From Agrococcus sp. Marseille-Q4369 (GTDB taxonomy: Bacteria; Actinomycetota; Actinomycetes; Actinomycetales; Microbacteriaceae): 64,000 nt of DNA. Location: contig NZ_CP070501.1 in NCBI RefSeq assembly GCF_018308945.1, positions 1,302,001 to 1,366,000 on the forward strand, in the 5' to 3' direction. How positions within the stretch are numbered: position 1 is the stretch's first letter; each line of letters opens with the position of its first letter. Below the pieces are notes generated by a model. It was not told the DNA's origin and did not search any database. It worked only from the letters and a program-made list of their open reading frames with translations. The translations under genes and the position numbers were made by a program. Below are positions 59,239 through 64,000 of this stretch, piece after piece.

Positions 59239-60101
59239 CCGCCCATGATCGAGTAGTACTCGATCCACTGCGCGAGGCGGATGGCGTTGACGACGCCGAC
59301 GATGATCGAGATCACGACCGCGACCGCGCCGACGATCCCCGCGACGAGCGGCCACGGGCGACCCTCGGGGTTCTTGCGGATGGCGACGAAGCCGAGGATC
59401 GCGCCGACGAGCGCGGGCAGGAAGCCGAGCCCGAAGACGAACGAGAGCAGCAGACCGAGGCCCGAGAGCACGAGCGCCCACACGGTGATGCCCTTGAGCT
59501 TCTTCTCGCCGGGCGCGGCGGCGTACCCGGTCGGCGCGTAGCCGCTTGCGGCGTCGCCGTAGGCGGGAGCCTGGCCGTAGGCGGTCGAGTCGCCGCCGTA
59601 GGCGGGCTGCTGACCATACGCCGGCTGCTGGCCGTACGCGGGCTGCTGCCCGTAGGCCGGCGCGCTGCCGTAGGCCTGCTGCTGGCCGTACGCGGCCTGC
59701 TCGCCGTAGGCGGGCTGCTGCTCGCCGCCGGCGGGCGGCTGCTGGCCGTAGGCCGGCTGCGCCTGCTGGCCGTAGCCGGGCTGCTGCTCGCCGTAGGGCT
59801 GCTGCCCGTATCCCGACGCGGGAGCCGACTGGCCGTACGCAGCCTCGCCCTGCGGTGCCTGCTGGTCGAAGGCTGGCTGCGAGAACGCCTGCCCCTGGTC
59901 GCCGAACGACGGCTGCTGCCCGTACGCGGGCGGTTGGCCGGAGCCCGAATCCTGCTGTCCGTACGCGGGGGCGTCGGGCTGCGGGTCGTAGGCCGGCTGC
60001 TGCCCGAAGTCCGCGGCGGGCTGCTCGCCGGTCTGGGGCTCGGCGCCCTCCTGGTCGGGCCGACGGAATCGGTCGTCGGCCTGCGAGAACTGGTCGGTCA
60101 C
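59235..60101 (-). CDS. DUF4190 membrane protein with long AYGQQ-repeat tail
   Basis: 288 residues. The first 190 residues are a Gln/Tyr/Gly/Pro/Ala-rich tail with many PAYGQQ units, including four perfect tandem copies near 145-170, and are likely disordered in the cytoplasm. The C-terminal 95 residues form two hydrophobic segments ([41 protein letters not shown]... [21 protein letters not shown]), the DUF4190 core. GTG 60101 has AGGAG 5 nt upstream. Function unknown. Confidence 0.78.
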   Translation of the reverse strand: MTDQFSQADDRFRRPDQEGAEPQTGEQPAADFGQQPAYDPQPDAPAYGQQDSGSGQPPAYGQQPSFGDQGQAFSQPAFDQQAPQGEAAYGQSAPASGYGQQPYGEQQPGYGQQAQPAYGQQPPAGGEQQPAYGEQAAYGQQQAYGSAPAYGQQPAYGQQPAYGQQPAYGGDSTAYGQAPAYGDAASGYAPTGYAAAPGEKKLKGITVWALVLSGLGLLLSFVFGLGFLPALVGAILGFVAIRKNPEGRPWPLVAGIVGAVAVVISIIVGVVNAIRLAQWIEYYSIMGG

Positions 60102-60149
60102 GGGGCTCCTCCTTGGCACGCGCGCGGATGCGCGTGATCACGGTATCGC

Positions 60150-60518
60150 CTAGAGGCCCGGCTGCACCTGTTCGGCGAGCTGCACGATCATCGCGATCCC
60201 GGTGATCGTCGCCGAGAGCATGGCCACGATCGTGACGGCGCCGAGGATGATGGCCCAGATCGCGAGCAGCCGGCCGTCCTCACCGGTGCGCTTGATGCCC
60301 CCGAGCGCGATCGCGCCCATGACCATCGCCGCGATCGAGCCGATGATCGGCAGCACCGTCGCGCCGCACGCGGCCGCGATGATCGCGAGCACCGCGAGGG
60401 TGCTCGTCGTCGGTCCCGGATGCGTCGGCGCGCTCCACCCCGTCGGCTGCGGTCCCGGAGCGGGCTGGGCGGGCTGCGGGGCACCCCACCCCTGCTGCTG
60501 CCACGTGGCCTGGCTCAT
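60150..60518 (-). CDS. DUF4190-like small membrane protein
   Basis: 122 residues. A short Gln/Pro/Gly tail (ATWQQQGWGAPQPAQPAPGP) and two or three hydrophobic segments (TLAVLAIIAAACGATVLPIIGSIAAMVMGAIALGGIKRTG, LLAIWAIILGAVTIVAMLSATITGIAMIVQL). Same architecture as the downstream DUF4190 gene, on the same strand 48 bp away. Confidence 0.72.
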   Translation of the reverse strand: MSQATWQQQGWGAPQPAQPAPGPQPTGWSAPTHPGPTTSTLAVLAIIAAACGATVLPIIGSIAAMVMGAIALGGIKRTGEDGRLLAIWAIILGAVTIVAMLSATITGIAMIVQLAEQVQPGL

Positions 60519-60591
60519 GCTGCGCCTCCTCCGTCTCGGCTCCGATCCTGCCAGTCGCGCCTGTGCGGCGCATCGGCGACCTGCCGCGGGC

Positions 60592-61641
60592 TCAGACCTG
60601 CACCGTGCTCGCGTCGAGCGTCGACTCGGCCGCGAAGCCCGCGGGGCTCGGGGCGTCGCCGCGCGCGACGAGCATCGCGCCGACGGCGGCGATCATCGCG
60701 CCGTTGTCGGTGCACAGCTCGAGCGGCGGGATGCGCAGCTCGACGCCGTGCGCGGCAGCCCGCTCCGCAGCGACCTCCCGCAAGCGGCGGTTCGCGACGA
60801 CGCCGCCGCCGAGCAGCAGGCGCGGGATGCCGACCTCGGCGCAGGCGTCGAGCGCCTTCGTCACGAGCACGTCGACGACCGCCTCGCGGAAGCTCGCCGC
60901 GACGTCGGCGGTCGGCAGCGCCTCCCCCGCCGCCTGGGCGCGCTCGACGTGCCGCGCGACGGCCGTCTTGAGCCCCGAGAACGAGAAGTCGAAGCGGTGC
61001 CGCTGCCGGTCCTTCGTGGCCGTGAGTCCGCGCGGGAAGCGGATCGCCTCCGGGTCGCCGCCGACGGCGGCCGCATCGATCGACGGCCCGCCGGGGTAGC
61101 CGAGGCCGAGCAGGCGCGCGGTCTTGTCGAAGGCCTCCCCCGCGGCGTCGTCGATCGTCTCGCCGAGCAGCTCGACGTCGCCCGCGAGGTCGCGCACGAG
61201 CAGCAGCGACGTGTGCCCGCCCGAGACGAGCAGCGCGACGGTCGGCAGCTCGAGCGGCTCGCCCGAGAGCACGTCGGCCGCGACGTGGCCGACCAGGTGG
61301 TTGACGCCGTAGAGCGGCAGCTCCCGCGCGATCGCGAGGCCCTTCGCGGCACCGATCCCGACCATGAGGGCGCCCGCGAGTCCCGGCCCGGCCGTCACGG
61401 CGATCGCGTCGATGTCGTCGAGAGTCATGGATGCGTCGTCGAGCGCCGCGAGGATCGTCGGCTGCATCTGCTCGAGGTGCGCGCGCGCCGCGATCTCGGG
61501 CACGACGCCGCCGAAGCGCGCGTGCAGCTCCATCGACGACGCGATGCGGTTCGCGAGCAGCTCCGTGCCGCGCACGATCCCGACGCCCGTCTCGTCGCAG
61601 CTCGACTCGATGCCGAGCACGACCGGTGCGCGCTCGCTCAT
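60592..61641 (-). CDS. tsaD: tRNA threonylcarbamoyladenosine synthase TsaD
   Basis: Transfers the threonylcarbamoyl group to A37 of ANN-decoding tRNAs with TsaB and TsaE. 349 residues. [15 protein letters not shown] (9-23), metal ligands in [65 protein letters not shown] and the TDNGAMIA metal Asp. Start overlaps rimI by 4 bp (ATGA). Last gene of the operon. Confidence 0.97.
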   Translation of the reverse strand: MSERAPVVLGIESSCDETGVGIVRGTELLANRIASSMELHARFGGVVPEIAARAHLEQMQPTILAALDDASMTLDDIDAIAVTAGPGLAGALMVGIGAAKGLAIARELPLYGVNHLVGHVAADVLSGEPLELPTVALLVSGGHTSLLLVRDLAGDVELLGETIDDAAGEAFDKTARLLGLGYPGGPSIDAAAVGGDPEAIRFPRGLTATKDRQRHRFDFSFSGLKTAVARHVERAQAAGEALPTADVAASFREAVVDVLVTKALDACAEVGIPRLLLGGGVVANRRLREVAAERAAAHGVELRIPPLELCTDNGAMIAAVGAMLVARGDAPSPAGFAAESTLDASTVQV

Positions 61642-62108
61642 CGCGCCTCCCGCTTCATCACCACGGCATCCACGTCCTCCGGCTGGTAGTAGCGCGGCCG
61701 CACCCCGATCTCGCGGAAGCCGACCGACTCGTAGAGGCCGCGCGCGACGGGGTTGTCGGCGCGCACCTCGAGGAAGAGCTCCTGCACGCCGCGGCGCTGC
61801 GCCTCGGCGAGCAGCTCGGCAAGCAGGGCACGCCCGATGCCGCGCCCGCGCGCGTCGTCCGCGACGGCGATCGTCTGCACGTCGCCCTCGACGCCCACGG
61901 CGCGGAGGCCCGCGTAGCCGACGAGCCGCCCCTCGGCGTCGACCGCCGCGAGGTAGCGCCCCCACTCGCTCGCGATCTCGTGCCGCATCGTCTCGGCCTC
62001 CCACGCGCTTGGGCCGAAGGACGCGCGCTCGAGGGCCATGATCGCGTCGAGGTCGTCGGCGTCGGCGGTGCGGATGCGCACGGCCGCGGCGCGCGCGTCG
62101 GCGGTCAC
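61638..62108 (-). CDS. rimI: Ribosomal-protein-alanine N-acetyltransferase RimI
   Basis: 156-residue [26 protein letters not shown] is the RimI N-terminal signature; [38 protein letters not shown] holds the acetyl-CoA motif [35 protein letters not shown] is the C-terminal substrate loop. In bacteria RimI acetylates S18 and other N-termini. GTG overlaps the tsaB stop by 4 bp. Confidence 0.93.
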   Translation of the reverse strand: MTADARAAAVRIRTADADDLDAIMALERASFGPSAWEAETMRHEIASEWGRYLAAVDAEGRLVGYAGLRAVGVEGDVQTIAVADDARGRGIGRALLAELLAEAQRRGVQELFLEVRADNPVARGLYESVGFREIGVRPRYYQPEDVDAVVMKREAR

Positions 62109-62671
62109 TGCGACACCCGCTTCGGGCCTGCCGACGGCACGGCGTCGGCCTCGCGGAGGTAGAGCGCCTCGGTGACCTCGGCCGCGCCGCGTGCGGCGGC
62201 GCGCGCGAGCAGTCCCGCGTCGATCGCCTCGGCGTCCACGCGCGGGAGCGCCGCGTGCTCTCCCGCGAGCGCGGGGACGGCGTCGGCGGGCGCGAGGTGC
62301 GGACCGTCGACGACGGCGCCGCCCGCGACGACGCTCCACGCGCGCTCGCGACGGCGCACGTCGGTCGTGACCTGCGCGTCGCCCGTCGTCGCGCCGAGGT
62401 GGCTCGCGACCCCGAGGCAGCGCACGCCGAGCCCCATGGCCGTCGCGCGGGCGGCGGCGATGCCGACCCGCAGCCCCGTGAACGCGCCGGGCCCCATACC
62501 CGCGACGACGAGCTGGATCGCGCCCCTCCGCCCCTCGAGCGCGCGCTCGAGCATGGGCCCGAGCCGCTCCGCGTGCCCGCGCCGGTCGTCGGAGCGCTCC
62601 TGGAAGACGAGCTCGTCGCCGTCGAGCACCGCGACCGCGGTGCCGAGCGAGGTGTCGATCGCGAGGATCAT
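62105..62671 (-). CDS. tsaB: TsaB, t6A biosynthesis complex dimerisation subunit
   Basis: 188 residues, slightly short of the common 200-230. [15 protein letters not shown] (actin-like fold start), [13 protein letters not shown] and [28 protein letters not shown] are the TsaB signatures. Paralogue and partner of TsaD without its own catalytic metals. ATG overlaps the tsaE stop by 4 bp. Confidence 0.95.
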   Translation of the reverse strand: MILAIDTSLGTAVAVLDGDELVFQERSDDRRGHAERLGPMLERALEGRRGAIQLVVAGMGPGAFTGLRVGIAAARATAMGLGVRCLGVASHLGATTGDAQVTTDVRRRERAWSVVAGGAVVDGPHLAPADAVPALAGEHAALPRVDAEAIDAGLLARAAARGAAEVTEALYLREADAVPSAGPKRVSQ

Positions 62672-64000
62672 CGCGCCGCTCCCTCGAGCGCGAGCGCGCG
62701 CAGCCGCGCGGCGTCCCACGCCGGGCCGTGACCGCTCAGCCGCACGCGCCGCGGCGCATCCGCCTCGTCGTCCATGTCGTCCTCCCCTGGGCCGGCCTCC
62801 GGCCGCTCGATCTCGACCCGCAGCCACGAGTCGAGCGCGTGCTCGAGGGGCGCGCCCCACTCCGCGACCGTGATCGCGCCGTCGAGGTCGAGGTCGAGGT
62901 CGTCGAGCTGGGCCTCGCTGCCCGTGTCGGCGCCGAGCCGGTAGGCGTCGACGTGCTGGAGGTCGGGCCCGGCGGCGGTGCGGTGCGTGCGGGCGATGAC
63001 GAAGGTGGGGCTCTGCACCGTGCCGCGCGCGCCGAGCGCTCGGCCGATGCCGCGCGTGAGCGTCGTCTTGCCCGCCCCGAGCGGCCCGATGAGCAGCACC
63101 GCGTCGCCCGCCACGAGGCTCCGCCCGATGCGCTCGCCGAGCAGCTCCATCGCGTCGGCGTCGGGCACGTCGCCCGCGAGCTCGACCGCGACGCGCGGGC
63201 CGAGCATGCCGGTGAGCTCGGGCGCGGATGCGTGCTCGAGCGAGACCGCGTCGCCGACGGCCGCGAGGCGGTCGCCGATGTCGAGCACCACCTGGTCCAT
63301 CGCGACGCGCCCGCGGATGGGCTCCGCGCCACCGCGGAGCTGCACGGGCCGGCCGGTCGCGGCGCGCGTGACGCCGTCGGCGTAGCCCAGCCCGACGAGC
63401 GCGAGCGTCGTCGACCGCTCGGTCACGTGCTCGCCGCCGTACGAGACGCCGAGGCCGGCCTCGACGCGCTTGACGCCGACGAGCTCCCCGAGGAGCCGCC
63501 GCGGCGTCCCGTCGAGCCCGAGCTCGAGCGCTCGCCGCGGCGCGAGCGCGGGATCCGCGGCCGTGCCGTGCGCGCCGAGGGCGAGCGAACCCATCCGCGT
63601 CACGACCTCGTACGAGATGGTGCCGGCCGCGACCGCCCACGCATCGGCGCTCGGCTCGCCCGCCGCGGGGTCGCCGAAGAGCACGCCCTCGCCCGAGAGC
63701 GGCGGTTCGATGCGGAGCGCGCCGGCGGTGACCTCCGCGACGCGCGCGGCCTGGTCGCCCACCTGCACCGGGGCGCCGATCGCGGGCAGCAGGCCCGCAT
63801 CGAGGCCACCTTCCGCGACGCCGCCCTGGAACGTCGCGGTCACGCGCATCGCGGGACGGAGGCCGAGCGCCGCCGCAGCCGCGCCGCCACCATCGCCGGG
63901 GCCAGCCGGATCGACGCCGTAGGCGGCCATGCCGAGGCGCACCATGTCGAAGCGCGCCTCGGGCAGGGCGAGCGCGGCCGCCGAGGCCGCGAGGTGCCGC
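62668..64000 (-). CDS. Alanine racemase-TsaE fusion (5' end outside window), with rearranged Alr C-terminal domain
   Basis: 443 residues visible, entering from the right edge in the end of the Alr barrel (HLAASAAALALPEARFDMVRLGMAAYGVDPAG). Numbering from Met at 63945, the next blocks are PAMRVTA (31-37), an unfamiliar stretch (38-86), VLFGDPAAGEPSADAWAV with GTISYEVVTRMG (88-119), then VKRVEAGLGVSYGGEH (158-173, catalytic Tyr) and GRVAMDQVVLDIGD (212-225). In normal Alr, GTISYEVVTR comes after MDQ, so blocks are out of order. From about 255 TsaE follows: IGPLGAGKTTLTRG (286-299), SPTFV, VDAYRLG, AEWG; this ATPase supports t6A synthesis. No stop separates the parts. First visible gene of the t6A operon. 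Confidence 0.88.
   Translation of the reverse strand, partial: RHLAASAAALALPEARFDMVRLGMAAYGVDPAGPGDGGGAAAAALGLRPAMRVTATFQGGVAEGGLDAGLLPAIGAPVQVGDQAARVAEVTAGALRIEPPLSGEGVLFGDPAAGEPSADAWAVAAGTISYEVVTRMGSLALGAHGTAADPALAPRRALELGLDGTPRRLLGELVGVKRVEAGLGVSYGGEHVTERSTTLALVGLGYADGVTRAATGRPVQLRGGAEPIRGRVAMDQVVLDIGDRLAAVGDAVSLEHASAPELTGMLGPRVAVELAGDVPDADAMELLGERIGRSLVAGDAVLLIGPLGAGKTTLTRGIGRALGARGTVQSPTFVIARTHRTAAGPDLQHVDAYRLGADTGSEAQLDDLDLDLDGAITVAEWGAPLEHALDSWLRVEIERPEAGPGEDDMDDEADAPRRVRLSGHGPAWDAARLRALALEGAAR

Overview
The window is about 64 kb of very GC-rich DNA (roughly 70-73% by eye) with gene order and content typical of a high-GC Gram-positive actinobacterium. The best fit is the Microbacteriaceae, and an Agrococcus-like genome is my guess without a database search. 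Supporting signs are a monomeric isocitrate dehydrogenase, GuaB3 beside GuaB, a DUF6350-purN-purH block, the ImuA'/ImuB/DnaE2 SOS mutasome, LPXTG surface proteins, SOS boxes of the TCGAAC-N4-GTTCGA type, and many leaderless starts (TAnnnT followed 6-7 nt later by the start codon). It looks like ordinary chromosome. I see no rRNA or tRNA gene, insertion sequence, prophage or CRISPR array.

Layout. 1-6.5 kb is the SOS translesion module: dnaE2 (cut by the left edge), imuB and imuA', each on the minus strand with its own SOS box. A VTT-family membrane gene and a probably truncated LPXTG/collagen-like gene lie between them. 6.5-9.6 kb holds a PfkB sugar kinase, a GNAT acetyltransferase and a lipoprotein alpha-amylase with a collagen-like insertion. 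9.7-13.6 kb is a heterodimeric ABC exporter preceded by a 24-residue leader peptide carrying an Arg-Val-Arg motif. 13.6-18.3 kb has a P-loop kinase, purH, purN and a DUF6350 membrane protein. 18.4-24.5 kb has isocitrate dehydrogenase, sucCD and a VIT-family transporter, with a shrunken metallo-beta-lactamase relative between them. 24.5-33 kb has small membrane proteins, the PcrA helicase, a lamin-tail LPXTG surface protein and a glycerophosphodiesterase. 33-39.7 kb has a Bax-inhibitor-1 family protein, an acetoin/diacetyl reductase, a VOC protein, a BASS transporter, sufS-sufU, two gene remnants and a membrane protein.

39.9-50.3 kb is dominated by guanine nucleotide genes (guaA, guaB3, guaB) interspersed with SURF1 and DUF3817 proteins, glpD, a DUF4097-PadR pair with its own operators and an AbiEi-like protein. 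50.4-56.2 kb is a complete branched-chain amino acid ABC importer: livH-M-G-F forward, and the binding protein on the opposite strand across paired terminators. 56.4-60.5 kb has RarD, groES under a CIRCE operator, a THUMP-like methyltransferase and three DUF4190-type membrane proteins. 60.6-64 kb is one tightly overlapping minus-strand operon, alr-tsaE (fused) > tsaB > rimI > tsaD, which supplies three parts of the tRNA t6A37 machinery plus ribosomal protein acetylation and D-alanine synthesis.

The most unusual items are the Alr-TsaE fusion, whose alanine racemase C-terminal blocks are in a non-canonical order; the putative antibiotic-sensing leader of the ABC exporter; the Gly-X-Y insertion inside the amylase catalytic domain; and a 60-bp palindromic repeat present three times just after gene 3' ends.
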